Source: Acidobacteriaceae bacterium
Lineage (GTDB): Bacteria > Acidobacteriota > Terriglobia > Terriglobales > Acidobacteriaceae
Reading direction: 5' to 3'
Length of the DNA: 35,971 nt
NCBI GenBank assembly: GCA_027365415.1
Contig: DAHXNK010000015.1
Coordinates: forward strand, 1-35,971
In this document: positions 25,942 to 35,198 of the stretch, piece after piece
How positions within the stretch are numbered: position 1 is the stretch's first letter
Layout of the letters: the number at the start of each line of letters is the position of its first letter
Translations under genes and position numbers: made by a program
Notes under the pieces: generated by a model
What the model saw: only the letters and a program-made list of their open reading frames with translations
What the model was told of the DNA's origin: nothing
Database searches by the model: none

Positions 25942-27798
25942 TTATGACTTCCGTACCTGAATGTGCAGTTCTTTCATCTGCGCCTCGCTCACCGGAGTCG
26001 GCGCATCTACCATCAGATCCACGGCCTTGGCCGTCTTGGGGAAGGCAATCACCTCGCGCAGACTGGGCGCGCCTGCAAGGATCATCACAATTCGATCCAG
26101 GCCCAGCGCGATGCCGCCATGCGGAGGCGTGCCGTATTCCAGCGCTTCGAGGAAAAATCCAAAACGTTCCTTCGCTTCTTCCTCTGTCATGCCGAGCGAC
26201 TGAAAAATCTTTGACTGCACATCCTTGCGATGGATGCGGATGGAACCAGACCCCAGCTCCAACCCATTCATCGCCAGATCGTAGTAGCGCGCACGCACTG
26301 AAGCCGGGTCGGAGACAAGGCGATCCATGTCCTCCTCATACGGCGAGGTGAAGGGATGGTGCGAGGGCATCCAGCTTTTGCTCTCGGCATCAAATTCAAA
26401 CATGGGAAAATCCGTAACCCAGATGGGAAAGAATGCCTCACTACCCGGAACGGAATCTGGGTGCTGCACGGCCTTTTCCGTTCTGGCAAACGCGCCATGT
26501 TTGGTGGCATATTTTTTGGCTAGCTCCATGCGGAAGGAGCCAGCGGCAGAATAAATCGCAATCTCGCGCTCAGAGAGTCGGCCTGCTGTCTTGGTGTCGC
26601 TGGCCTGAATGTGTATGGCTGCATCGCCCGCGACCACAATCAACAGATCGTCGGCTTCGGCCTGCGTGCTAATGCGAATCTTTTCGGCAGCGTGGGGAAA
26701 GCTCTTCTCCAACCGCTTCAGGTCGTCAATAAATTTTGCGCCTTTACGCAGATCGAACAAGGGGCGATTTTCTTCGCGCTCCTTGCGTGAAAGCTCGCCG
26801 ACTTTGGGAATGCGAATGGCAATCACGGGCAGTACTGGATCAATGGCCAGCGTCTCCAGATCGCCTTGCGCAAAGGCACCGCGCACGTCGATCAGCGCAG
26901 GCAGACGCAGGTCGGGCTTGTCGCTACCAAACTGCCGCATTGCCTCGTCATAGGTAATCTGCGGAAACGGAGTGGGCAGCGTGATGCCCGCTGCGGCAAA
27001 GGCCGCTGACAAGAATCCCTCCACCACGCGAAAGATGGTTGCTTGCTGCGGAAAGGTCATCTCCAGATCAATCTGGGTAAACTCCGGCTGGCGGTCGGCG
27101 CGTAGGTCTTCATCGCGGAAGCAGCGCACGATCTGAAAATAGCGGTCGAAGCCGGAGACCATCAAAATCTGCTTGAAGAGTTGCGGGGACTGCGGCAGCG
27201 CATAGAAATTTCCCGGATACATGCGGCTGGCAACCAGATAGTCGCGCGCGCCTTCTGGCGTGGAGCGCGTCATAAAGGGCGTTTCGATCTCGTAAAATCC
27301 CTCCACAGAAAGGTGCTGCCGAATGGCCAGCGCGATTTTGTGGCGCAACTCAAAATTGCGTTGCATCTCTGGTCGGCGCAGATCAATGTAGCGATACTTC
27401 AGCCGCAGTTCCTCATTGCTGATGGCCTCTTCCGCTGGCGAAAATGGCGGTGTCTTGGCATCGTTGAGCATCAGCAACTCGCTGGCTTCAATCTCAATCT
27501 CGCCGGTCGTCATTTTAGGATTCACCACGGCAGCATCGCGCAGACGCACCTTGCCGGTGATGGCGATGACATACTCCGGGCGCACATGCTCGGCCTTGGC
27601 GTGCGCGGCTGGGCACAACTCTTTATCCAGCACGATCTGCGTAATGCCGGAGCGGTCGCGCACGTCGAGAAAAATCAGATTGCCATGATCGCGCCGACGA
27701 TTCACCCAGCCCATCAGCACCACCGTTGATCCTGCATCATGAGTGCGCAGCACGCCACAGGTGTGCGTCCGTTCCAAATTTCCTAGAAGATCAAGCAC
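25942..27798 (-). CDS. aspS: Aspartate-tRNA ligase
   Basis: A 618-residue class II synthetase of bacterial type. The start is GTG at 27798 ([17 protein letters not shown]), exactly where AspRS proteins begin. The N-terminal OB fold binds the anticodon ([31 protein letters not shown]). Class II motif 1 lies in [37 protein letters not shown]; motif 2 is [29 protein letters not shown]; motif 3 is [14 protein letters not shown]. The ~130-residue GAD insertion between motifs 2 and 3 is present. Whether it also charges tRNA-Asn cannot be told by eye. It follows hisS by 32 bases, a common hisS-aspS operon. Confidence 0.98.
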   Translation of the reverse strand: MLDLLGNLERTHTCGVLRTHDAGSTVVLMGWVNRRRDHGNLIFLDVRDRSGITQIVLDKELCPAAHAKAEHVRPEYVIAITGKVRLRDAAVVNPKMTTGEIEIEASELLMLNDAKTPPFSPAEEAISNEELRLKYRYIDLRRPEMQRNFELRHKIALAIRQHLSVEGFYEIETPFMTRSTPEGARDYLVASRMYPGNFYALPQSPQLFKQILMVSGFDRYFQIVRCFRDEDLRADRQPEFTQIDLEMTFPQQATIFRVVEGFLSAAFAAAGITLPTPFPQITYDEAMRQFGSDKPDLRLPALIDVRGAFAQGDLETLAIDPVLPVIAIRIPKVGELSRKEREENRPLFDLRKGAKFIDDLKRLEKSFPHAAEKIRISTQAEADDLLIVVAGDAAIHIQASDTKTAGRLSEREIAIYSAAGSFRMELAKKYATKHGAFARTEKAVQHPDSVPGSEAFFPIWVTDFPMFEFDAESKSWMPSHHPFTSPYEEDMDRLVSDPASVRARYYDLAMNGLELGSGSIRIHRKDVQSKIFQSLGMTEEEAKERFGFFLEALEYGTPPHGGIALGLDRIVMILAGAPSLREVIAFPKTAKAVDLMVDAPTPVSEAQMKELHIQVRKS

Positions 27799-27830
27799 AG
27801 TTTTTTCTCATCTTTCCGTTCATCGAAATA

Positions 27831-29129
27831 TCACCTCTGTTGCAATGCTTGCGCCAGTTCCGCGCGCGGAATTTTTGTCTGCGCGCCGCTGGCAAAATCT
27901 TTCACCGTCATAATGCTGGATTGCGCTTCTTCTTCGCCGAAGAGGACGATTCGACGCGCCAGCCGATTACCAATTTCAAAAGATTTCTTGATGCGAAAAC
28001 TTCCATCGCCCAACTCCACCCGCAAGCCAGCGCGACGCAACTCCCGCGCCAGCACCAGAGCCTGCACCTGTTGCGCCTCGCCCAGCGGAGCGATATAAGC
28101 ATCGGCCAGAGACGCGATTGCCGTAGCATTCTGCGATTCGCGCTGCGCCTGCAGTGTCAGCACCAGCCGATCCGCGCCCATCGCAAAGCCAATCCCCGGA
28201 GCCTTGGGGCCACCAATCGCCTCGCTCAGTCCATCGTATCGTCCGCCGCCGAGCAGAGCGTTTTGCGCGCCCAATCCTGTGTGGACAAACTCGAAGGTTG
28301 TGCGCGTGTAGTAATCCAATCCGCGCACCAGACGCGGGTTCACTATGTACGGAACGCCGCAGGCATCGAGCGCCGCGCAGACCTGCGCGAAGTGTACCTG
28401 CGAATCGGCATCGAGAAATTCGGCAATCTTGGGCAGCGTTTCGATGAACGGCTGATCCTCTGGAATTTTGCAATCCAGCACGCGCAGCGGATTGGTTTGC
28501 ACCCGCCGCTGGCAATCGGCGCAGAGCTTGGGCGCAATCTCCTTCAGCGCCTCCTGCAATGCCAGCACATAGCGCGGACGATCACTCGCGCTGCCGACAG
28601 AGTTCAAGTACAGCTTCCATTCGGCAATGCCCAGCTCGTCCAGCAGTGTGGCCAGCATCTCCAGAATCTCCGCATCGCGTAGCGGAGATTCGCTGCCCGC
28701 GCTCGTTGGGCCAATTACCTCCGCGCCAATCTGGTAGAACTGCCGATATCGCCCCTTCTGCGGACGCTCGCGACGAAACTGCGGGCCAATGTAATAGAGC
28801 TTTTGCAGCAGGCCCGTCTCGCCCAGCTTGTGTTCAATGTAGGCGCGCACCACGCCTGCTGTATTCTCCGGGCGCAGGGTCAGGGATTGCGCTTTTTCCG
28901 ACTGCGCGCGCGCGCGATCCTCCCACGTATACATTTCCTTGGAAACGATATCCGTCTCCTCGCCGACGCTGCGAGCAAACAACTGTGTATCTTCAAAGAT
29001 GGGCGTGCGAATTTCTCCGAAGCAGTAGCGCGCAAAGACGCGGCGCGAGGTCGCTTCGATGTGGTTCCACAACTCGGTTTCTGGCGGAAGAAGATCCCGC
29101 GTGCCGCGCGCGGCCTGGATAGCTTTCAT
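27831..29129 (-). CDS. hisS: Histidine-tRNA ligase
   Basis: A 432-residue class II synthetase. I start at the ATG 29129 (MKAIQAARGTRDLLPPETELW), which gives the family N-terminus with ARGTRDLLPPE; the longer open frame is not conserved-looking. Motif 2 region: TLRPENTAGVVRAYIEHK and QLYYIGPQFRRERPQKGRYRQFYQIGAEVIG (slight variation: KLYYIGPQ). The histidine-specific motifs are VRGLDYYTRTTFEF and LGGGRYDGLSEAIGG; motif 3 is GIGFAMGADRLVL. The C-terminal anticodon-binding domain (about 335-432) has DAYIAPLGE and LRRAGLRVELGDGSFRIKKSFEIGNRLARRIVLFGEEE. It is followed by aspS. Confidence 0.98.
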   Translation of the reverse strand: MKAIQAARGTRDLLPPETELWNHIEATSRRVFARYCFGEIRTPIFEDTQLFARSVGEETDIVSKEMYTWEDRARAQSEKAQSLTLRPENTAGVVRAYIEHKLGETGLLQKLYYIGPQFRRERPQKGRYRQFYQIGAEVIGPTSAGSESPLRDAEILEMLATLLDELGIAEWKLYLNSVGSASDRPRYVLALQEALKEIAPKLCADCQRRVQTNPLRVLDCKIPEDQPFIETLPKIAEFLDADSQVHFAQVCAALDACGVPYIVNPRLVRGLDYYTRTTFEFVHTGLGAQNALLGGGRYDGLSEAIGGPKAPGIGFAMGADRLVLTLQAQRESQNATAIASLADAYIAPLGEAQQVQALVLARELRRAGLRVELGDGSFRIKKSFEIGNRLARRIVLFGEEEAQSSIMTVKDFASGAQTKIPRAELAQALQQR

Positions 29130-29196
29130 GGTCGTATCTCTACGATAAATGGTCGCGGGCTGGCGGCGCATCCGCGCAAAGAGAATTTCTACGCAG

Positions 29197-29223
29197 CGGC
29201 CCCCGACAATGTTGACGGGGCCG
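29197..29223. terminator. GC-rich hairpin downstream of cheR
   Basis: CGGCCCC (29197-29203) pairs with GGGGCCG (29217-29223), with a 13-base loop that can pair further (CAA with TTG). It starts 15 bases beyond the cheR stop, between cheR and the hisS 5' end. No T-tract follows on the minus strand, so it may be a weak or factor-assisted terminator of the che operon. Confidence 0.4.
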
Positions 29224-29237
29224 AGATTTTCCAGACC

Positions 29238-30058
29238 CTATATCTTTGGGCCGTAGGAATAGACATTGTCCTGGACATGCACTTCAAAGATGTTCATACC
29301 GGGCGGCAGTTGCTCTGAGCAGCCCAGAAATAAAAATCCATCCGGGGCTAGGTGCCGATGCACCATGCGTAACAGATGCGCCCTGTCTTCGGCAGAGATA
29401 TACAACATCACATTGCGCAGCAGGATGCCATCAAAGACCGGCAGCGGCGGTAACGGCGCGCACAGGTTGAGCCGGGTGAAACTGCACATGGAGCGAATCT
29501 CTGGCAGCAGGTTCCATCCCTCGCCCACATGCATGGTGTACCGATCCCGCAGCGCGATGGGCAATCCACGCGCCACCTCCAAATCGCTGTACACTCCGGC
29601 GCGGGCGCGCTCGATCATGACCTGGGAAAGGTCGGTGCCAAAGATGCGAACATCCCAATCCTGCAACTCTGGAAATTGTTCCGTTAACAGCATGGCTAGG
29701 CTGTATGCCTCCTGGCCGCTGGAGCAAGCGGCACTCCAAAACCGTAGCCTGCGCTGAGACCGACGCGCCTGTATCAAGCGCGGAATCAAATCCTGCCCCA
29801 TGCGGGTAAAGGGAGAACCATCGCGAAAGAAGCTGGTCTCATTGATGGTCATGGCCTCGACCACCATATGGTGCAGGCTTCCCTCTGGACGATGCCGCAG
29901 CAGCCCAATCAGCTCGTGTATGCTTGCCACGCCCACTTTTTGGCCACGGCGCGCAGACGCGATTCCAAAAAATAATCACGCGAGGGATCCATCACATTCG
30001 CCGAATGCGTCTGCACCAACACGCGCAAATACTCCCGCTCTTCCTCACTGCACTTCAT
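29238..30058 (-). pseudogene. cheR: Chemotaxis protein methyltransferase CheR, frameshifted near its start
   Basis: CheR methylates receptor glutamates with S-adenosylmethionine. The 5' frame opens with the ATG at 30058, overlapping the cheB stop as ATGA, and gives MKCSEEEREYLRVLV...DYFLESRLRAVAKKW before stopping at 29909. The rest of CheR lies in the next frame: VGVASIHELIGLLRHRPEG, TINETSFFRDG, the SAM motif FWSAACSSGQEAYSLAM, IFGTDLSQVMIERARAG, FDGILLRNVMLYIS. Adding one A to the A5 run (T5 on the plus strand, 29937-29941) restores KK-VGVASI and a 273-residue protein of normal length. A homopolymer error is the simplest explanation; a true mutation or slippage at C-AAA-AAG cannot be excluded. 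All catalytic parts are otherwise intact. Confidence 0.85.
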
Positions 30059-31221
30059 CGCGCCCCCTGCCTTACCGCATTCGCTCCCTGACCGGAGTGC
30101 GACTGCACTGATGCCCCCATACACACCCGGCGCACAATCTCCCCGGCAATCTGATCGAGCGGCAGCACCGCGTCGGCCAGCCCGGCCTGCGCAACGGAAC
30201 CAGGCATTCCCCAGATGGTGCTGGTGGCGGCATCCTGCACCAGCACCGTTCCGCCTGCTGCGTGAATAGCCCGCGCTCCGTCGGTGGCATCGGAACCCAT
30301 TCCTGTCAGCACCACGGCCAGCGCATCTGCGCCATATGTCTCCGCAGCAGAAAGAAACAAGGCATCCACCGCCGGTCGGCAATAGTGAAGCGGCGCGTCC
30401 TGTAACAATCGCTGCACAACTCGAAGAGCAGCATGCTCCTGCCACTCTAGGTGCGCGACAGCGGCAAGGCGCAAGTGCCAGTCCCCGCGCGCGATCCAGA
30501 CAAAACCGGCCTGCAACTGCGTGCCTTCGGCAGCCTCCCGCACCTGTAGACGACAATTCTTTTGCAGCCGCTCGGCCAGCAGCGGAACAAACATAGGCGG
30601 GATGTGCTGCACCGCCAGCACGGGAACGGGAAAATCCGCCGGCAGTGAGGACAAAACCTGCTCCAGCGCCTGCGGCCCGCCCGTGGAAGCGCCCATCACG
30701 ACAACGCCCACGACGCGCGACGATGGTTCCACCCTTTGCTGTTGGATTTGCTGTCGCGCAGGAATCATGTCCGCATTGGCAGCTTTCTCCCGACACGCGC
30801 ACGCGCCCAATGCGCGAATACGCTCCACCAACGGAGCACGAAACGATTCCAACGCCGCCTGCGGCGTAACGTGTACCTGCGGCTTGGCCACGTAATCCGC
30901 CGCCCCGCGAAAGAGCGCCTCCAGCGTAATCGCCGCGCCGCGCTGCGTCAGCGTGCTGCACATAAGGATGGGAAGCCGCGGAATTTGCTCACGCAGCCGC
31001 GAGAGAACCGTCAATCCATCCATTCTCGGCATGTCGATATCCAGCAGAACCAGATCGGGATTCAGCGCATGAACCATCTCCATGCCGCTGGGGCCATCCT
31101 CCGCCATGCCGATCAGAGCAATGTCTGGGCAGGAGGAGAGAATTTTCTGATACATGTGTAGCATGGTCAGGGAGTCGTCGATGGCTACGACGCGAATCGG
31201 AAGGCTGGCAGGTGTCGGCAT
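30055..31221 (-). CDS. cheB: Chemotaxis response regulator protein-glutamate methylesterase CheB
   Basis: A 388-residue two-domain enzyme that removes receptor methyl esters and can deamidate glutamines. The receiver (1-125) has D15/D16, phospho-acceptor D61 in LVLLDIDMPRMDG, and Lys113 in VAKPQ. After a Gln-rich linker the esterase domain shows the catalytic triad Ser179 (MGASTGGPQAL), His206 (AVQHIPPMF) and Asp311 (LTGMGSDATDGARAI). The receiver lets CheA phosphorylation control activity. The ATG at 31221 lies 24 bases after cheW; the stop overlaps cheR by four bases (ATGA). Four cysteines cluster around 141-143 and 223-281 with no obvious role. Confidence 0.96.
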   Translation of the reverse strand: MPTPASLPIRVVAIDDSLTMLHMYQKILSSCPDIALIGMAEDGPSGMEMVHALNPDLVLLDIDMPRMDGLTVLSRLREQIPRLPILMCSTLTQRGAAITLEALFRGAADYVAKPQVHVTPQAALESFRAPLVERIRALGACACREKAANADMIPARQQIQQQRVEPSSRVVGVVVMGASTGGPQALEQVLSSLPADFPVPVLAVQHIPPMFVPLLAERLQKNCRLQVREAAEGTQLQAGFVWIARGDWHLRLAAVAHLEWQEHAALRVVQRLLQDAPLHYCRPAVDALFLSAAETYGADALAVVLTGMGSDATDGARAIHAAGGTVLVQDAATSTIWGMPGSVAQAGLADAVLPLDQIAGEIVRRVCMGASVQSHSGQGANAVRQGAR

Positions 31222-31245
31222 AGCGGTACTCGTTCGTCTTGTCTG

Positions 31246-31782
31246 CTACGGTTTGCTGTCTGGAGTGTGCGACGGCGCGGTGTGTGAATGCATCCCGGAA
31301 CACAGCGCAGAACGAATTGCAGATGGCTCCAGGCACTTGGCATCCAGCAGTGGCAACAACCCTTGCTCCAACTTGTAGGCGCCAGCCAGCAATCTTTGAC
31401 GCTGCGTCTCAACCGTGGCTGGCAGGGGTTCGTAGGTGGAGGTGGCGACAGAAAGCACCTCGCCGACTCCATCCACAAACAGGGCGAACAATCCGCGCGC
31501 GCCGATCATCACCACGCATCGGGCCGTGCTTCGGGCCACGCTCGTGCTCGGCTGCATACCCAGCAACATTCGCAGGCAGACGGTCGCCAGCACCTCGCCG
31601 CGATATTGCATCAGGCCCGCAATGTATGGGGGCGACAACGGGCAAGCATGGAGTTCCACTGCGGCGGTTACTTCCAGAACATCTGCCAGCCGAAGGGCGA
31701 ACCGCTCCTCTCCAATGCGAATGGAGCATACGTCGTCATGCAATACTTCTTCATGTACGGCTGCTGTGCGTAGCATGGTCAT
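31246..31782 (-). CDS. cheW: Chemotaxis coupling protein CheW
   Basis: A 178-residue single-domain adaptor that links receptors to CheA. From the ATG at 31782 (MTMLRTAAVHEEVLHDD) the CheW beta-barrel runs: VCSIRIGEERFALRLADVLEVTAA, the typical CPLSPPYIAGLMQYRGEVLATVCLRMLLGM, ARCVVMIGARGLFALFVDGVGEVLSV, and a C-terminal AYKLEQGLLPLLDAKCL. GGAGG lies eight bases before the start, inside the end of cheA, and the ATG overlaps the cheA stop (ATGA). The C-terminal ~20 residues are an unconserved tail. The longer open frame upstream lies inside cheA in another phase and is not used. Confidence 0.93.
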   Translation of the reverse strand: MTMLRTAAVHEEVLHDDVCSIRIGEERFALRLADVLEVTAAVELHACPLSPPYIAGLMQYRGEVLATVCLRMLLGMQPSTSVARSTARCVVMIGARGLFALFVDGVGEVLSVATSTYEPLPATVETQRQRLLAGAYKLEQGLLPLLDAKCLEPSAIRSALCSGMHSHTAPSHTPDSKP

Positions 31783-34103
31783 CCATGCGCCTCCGTTCCG
31801 AGTGGCGTGGAGGTTGGGCTTCCTATCTCCTGCCACTGACGACTGTCCAATGCTGTCCAGGTCTCTGGATGATTCGCAAAATCGCGCCACTCCATTGGAT
31901 CGATCACGCGCACCAAGTCCTCGCCTAGGCGCAGAATGCTCCGCTCCGGCTCCTCTGGATGTGCAACATTCTTGAGAGAGTGCGCCTCCGCCTGCACCAT
32001 GCCGTAGACGGCGCTCACCAGCAATCCCATGCGTCCCTCGGCATGGGAACAGATCAGCACCTGCCATGTATGGGCGGGAGCGCTCGTCGCCGGAACAATG
32101 GCCTCGATGTCCTGGCCGCGCGCGGAGCGCACGCCATCCAGCAGCGGAACAATATCGTCGTCCAAATGCAGCGCCAGAACCCCCCTCAGCGATTGAATGT
32201 CCGAAGCCTGCACGGAAACTACATGCTCCACATGCTCAATCCGAATCGCCGCCGGAACATCACGCAGCGCAATATGCAGATAGCTCTCTCCAACGGGAAG
32301 CGCTGCAAGGGTCTCAGCCAGCACTGCCGCGCGATCCGCAGAGATTCCCGCAAGATCGGCCAGCACTGCCGCATCGAGAATCAATGCTATGTCACCATCG
32401 GCGAGTTGGGCCGCGCCGGAGAATATCGGTACCTCGGTGATGCGATCCAGTGGCTTGGCCACCAGTTCTTCGGTGCCTTCAAACGCATCGACGCGCAGGC
32501 AAAAACACCGACCTTCCGTGTTCAGGACAACAAAATTGTAGTCGTCCTTTTGGAAAGAAGGCGCTTCCCGCGAGAGCAGTGCTTCTGGGGAGAGCAGCGC
32601 TGCCGGGGGCACCCCCAGATGCAGCAGCGCGCGCAGGTCGGCCAGCGGAAGCAGGTGGTCGCGCAGCCTGTACAATTGCGCCGTCCCTAGGCTTTCGATT
32701 CCGGCGATCTGCTCCGCCGAATGCAGCCGATGCATCTCCTCCACCACGGTCTGCGGCAGGGCAAAGCGTTGTCCGACGCAGCGAACGATCAACGCAGGCA
32801 AAATGGCCAACGTCAGCGGCAATCGCAGACGAAGCGTGGTTCCAACTCCATCAGCGCTCTCCAGCACCGCGCTGCCGCCCACGCGCTCTACGTTCTGACG
32901 CACCACATCCAGGCCCACTCCACGGCCAGAAACATTGGTGACCTGCGCCGCCGTGGAAAATCCCGGCAAAAAAACAAGATTGCGCGCCTCGACATCGGTG
33001 AGCGCCGCCGCCTGCTCCGCAGAGATCAATCCTTTTCGAATCGCATGTTGGCGCATGGAATCAGGTGCAATGCCGCCACCATCGTCGATGATCTCGATCA
33101 GCACATGCTCACCGACAGAGGCTGCTCTCAGACGCAGATGCCCCTCTGCGGGCTTGCCGTTGGCGCTGCGCACCTCCGAGGCCTCAATACCGTGGTCAAT
33201 GGCATTGCGGACGGCATGAAGCAGCGGGTCGCGCATCAGCTCCAGCACGCTGCGATCCAGCCGCGTCTGCTGACCCTCCATCTCCAGATGCACCTGCTTG
33301 CCACACTGCCGCGCCAGCTCGCGCACCAGCCGTGGAAAGCGGGAAAAGACCTGCTCCACTGGCTGCATCCGCACGCGCATCACGGCATCGCGCATCTCTC
33401 CGGTCACGCGATCCAGCCGTTGCGCCAGCGCGCTCAGCGGCCCCTCCCCGGCGGCGACAACTATCTGATTGCGCGTCAGCACCAACTCCCCGGCTAGGTT
33501 CATCAATCGCTGCAAGACATCGACATCCACGCGCACCGTGCTGTCGACGACAGAGCCTCCAGCATCACGGCTCACAGGATCGGGACTTGCGATTGCGGCT
33601 ACCGCCGAGGTACCAACGGGCTGGCTGGCTAACACGGATTCCGACGCTGGTTCTGGCGCTGGAGATGGCACAGGTTCTGGCACTGGAGATGGCACTTGCA
33701 GCGCTTCCAATTGGGCCAGCAGGCTTGCATCCTCGCCTTCCGGCTCGCAATCTTGCTGTTCAATGCCACGCAAAATGCCGCGCAGCGTATCCAGCAGCAG
33801 CAGCAGCACATCGATTAACGCTGCGCTCACAGCGATTTCGCCATCGCGCAGCCGCGCCAGCAGACTTTCGCCCGCGTGCGCCACCCGCTCCAGCCGCCGA
33901 AAGCCGAAAAAGCCCGTGGTTCCTTTGATGGTATGGACAGCGCGAAAAATCTCCCGCAGCAACTCCGGATCCGCAGGCGCATCTGTCAGTTGAGTCAGAC
34001 AGCGCTCCATGCGATCCAGCCCTTCATGGCTTTCGAGCAGGAACTCGCGGGTAAGATCTTCCATATCTGGTATATCGGAAGATTGAGTCAGCCCTTGAAC
34101 CAA
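31779..34103 (-). CDS. cheA: Chemotaxis histidine kinase CheA with two CheW-like domains
   Basis: A 774-residue kinase. P1 (HPt): FLLESHEGLDRMERCL, with phospho-histidine 57 in FRAVHTIKGTTGFFGFRRLERVAH. No P2 domain; instead a Pro/Glu/Ser linker (about 135-185) encoded partly by a 24-base tandem repeat. P3 dimer: VDVDVLQRLMNLAGELVLTRNQI. P4 ATPase: MRDPLLHAVRNAIDHGIE (N-box), IDDGGGIAPD, NLVFLPGFST, VSGRGVGLDVVRQNV. P5 (CheW-like) follows at ~440-575, and a second CheW-like domain at ~610-740 (TWQVLICSHAEGRMGLLVSAVYGM). No receiver domain is fused. The start is TTG 34103 (AAGGGA very close) or ATG 34064 (MEDLTREFLLESHEG), which fits HPt starts. The stop overlaps cheW (ATGA). It is 45 bases after the Asd-like gene. 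Confidence 0.94.
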   Translation of the reverse strand: MVQGLTQSSDIPDMEDLTREFLLESHEGLDRMERCLTQLTDAPADPELLREIFRAVHTIKGTTGFFGFRRLERVAHAGESLLARLRDGEIAVSAALIDVLLLLLDTLRGILRGIEQQDCEPEGEDASLLAQLEALQVPSPVPEPVPSPAPEPASESVLASQPVGTSAVAAIASPDPVSRDAGGSVVDSTVRVDVDVLQRLMNLAGELVLTRNQIVVAAGEGPLSALAQRLDRVTGEMRDAVMRVRMQPVEQVFSRFPRLVRELARQCGKQVHLEMEGQQTRLDRSVLELMRDPLLHAVRNAIDHGIEASEVRSANGKPAEGHLRLRAASVGEHVLIEIIDDGGGIAPDSMRQHAIRKGLISAEQAAALTDVEARNLVFLPGFSTAAQVTNVSGRGVGLDVVRQNVERVGGSAVLESADGVGTTLRLRLPLTLAILPALIVRCVGQRFALPQTVVEEMHRLHSAEQIAGIESLGTAQLYRLRDHLLPLADLRALLHLGVPPAALLSPEALLSREAPSFQKDDYNFVVLNTEGRCFCLRVDAFEGTEELVAKPLDRITEVPIFSGAAQLADGDIALILDAAVLADLAGISADRAAVLAETLAALPVGESYLHIALRDVPAAIRIEHVEHVVSVQASDIQSLRGVLALHLDDDIVPLLDGVRSARGQDIEAIVPATSAPAHTWQVLICSHAEGRMGLLVSAVYGMVQAEAHSLKNVAHPEEPERSILRLGEDLVRVIDPMEWRDFANHPETWTALDSRQWQEIGSPTSTPLGTEAHG
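33649..33696. repeat. Two tandem copies of a 24-base repeat inside cheA
   Basis: Copies at 33649-33672 and 33673-33696 differ at only two positions. In the CheA frame each encodes eight residues of the type PSPVPEPV / PSPAPEP, extending the flexible linker between P1 and P3. In-frame copy-number change would alter linker length without breaking the gene. Confidence 0.8.
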
Positions 34104-34148
34104 TTCCCTTGCAGGAACGAATGGATAGACTTGCCCGCAGAAAGACTT

Positions 34149-35198
34149 TTACTGCACTTTTCCCTGCGGACGCAGCCGCCCCATCTCCACCGCGCAGGCC
34201 ACGGCGTTGATGGCTGCCAGCCGCAGATTATCCGCAGCAATCCACAACCAATATCGCGCGGATGCACCGGGCGCGCCCGAAGCGGAACGCGCCAGCAGGG
34301 TCATCCCCGTCTCGCCGGTAATGCCAATGTTGCCCGGAGCCGCCGCCGTTTCCGTCACAATCTCGATATGCTCTCCGGTTAGCGCGGCCTGCATGGTTGC
34401 AAGGGGTACAGCGCTTTCCAACTCCACCGCGACGGAGAGCGCATAGCCATGAAAGACCGGCGCCTGCACCACCTGAAGATTCAGTTCCGGCAAATTTCCA
34501 GACGAGATGGCCGCATAATGCCGCCGGATATTTTCCTCTGCCTGCACTGGACGCACCTGACCCTCCTCGCCTAAGGAGACCGCCAGATTGAATGCCGCCT
34601 GCGCCCCGAACACGTCCTGGGGCAGCGATTGGAAGGAGAGGAGATTGACGGTTTGCTGGTGCAACTCCACAATAGCGGCGTTGCCAAACTCCGATGCTGG
34701 AAGCATTAGGGTTGCCCATAATGAGCGCACAGATGCCAATTGGTGGCATCGCGCTGCCACTAGAGCCAGCAGCATGGCCGCCGGATGCGCCGGAACCACT
34801 GCCACAGTCTGCAAATCCAGCAGTGTCTTCCGTCGAGCCGTGACCCTTTCTTCCGGTATCCAGGGAGCGAGCACGACCACGCCCGGTTGCTTTTCCAGAG
34901 TGCCGGTTAGATCCACAACGCAGGCTCCGGCCTGCCGCGCCGCCTGCCAATGTTTCTCGGTAATCTCTGGCTGCGCGGCAAAAAAAACAAAGTCGCAGCC
35001 GTCGAATGCAGTTGGCTCAATGCGCTGCACAAAGGTCACTTCATCTCCGGCGGCTTCGAGCTTGCCAAGAGCTTCCTCGTCATCCATCAAGAGGAAATCC
35101 GAGGGGCCAAAGGTCGAAGAGGAGAGCACCTCGTTCAACTCTTTGCCCAGTAAGGTGGCGGCTCCCACGATGGCGATTTTTTGCGGATGAAATTGCAT
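34149..35198 (-). CDS. Aspartate-semialdehyde dehydrogenase-like protein without the active-site cysteine
   Basis: A 349-residue protein with the Asd/USG-1 architecture. The NADP-binding start is KIAIVGAATLLGKELNEVLS, with FDGCDFVFFAAQPEITEKHW and VVDLTGTLEKQPGVVVLAPWIPEE in the N-terminal domain. The dimerisation domain holds VRSLWATLMLPASEFGNAAIVELHQQ and VVQAPVFHGYALSVAVELE. In true enzymes the segment after the nucleotide domain reads N-C-S/T with the catalytic Cys. Here it is VVPAHPAAMLL (residues 134-144), so the nucleophile is absent. I therefore give no asd symbol: it is probably a non-catalytic paralogue like E. coli Usg. The ATG at 35198 overlaps the pssA stop (TGATG), so the two are coupled; cheA follows 45 bases on. 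Confidence 0.85.
   Translation of the reverse strand: MQFHPQKIAIVGAATLLGKELNEVLSSSTFGPSDFLLMDDEEALGKLEAAGDEVTFVQRIEPTAFDGCDFVFFAAQPEITEKHWQAARQAGACVVDLTGTLEKQPGVVVLAPWIPEERVTARRKTLLDLQTVAVVPAHPAAMLLALVAARCHQLASVRSLWATLMLPASEFGNAAIVELHQQTVNLLSFQSLPQDVFGAQAAFNLAVSLGEEGQVRPVQAEENIRRHYAAISSGNLPELNLQVVQAPVFHGYALSVAVELESAVPLATMQAALTGEHIEIVTETAAAPGNIGITGETGMTLLARSASGAPGASARYWLWIAADNLRLAAINAVACAVEMGRLRPQGKVQ

Noticed and set aside
29909-30961. 350-codon minus-strand ORF across cheB that ends in the CheR N-terminus
   Set aside because: Most of it is an out-of-frame reading of cheB, rich in Gly, Ala and Arg. Only its last 49 codons, from the ATG at 30058, are real (CheR N-terminus).
31783-32067. Upstream extension of the CheW frame
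   Set aside because: It lies inside cheA in another phase. The ATGA overlap and GGAGG support the start at 31782.
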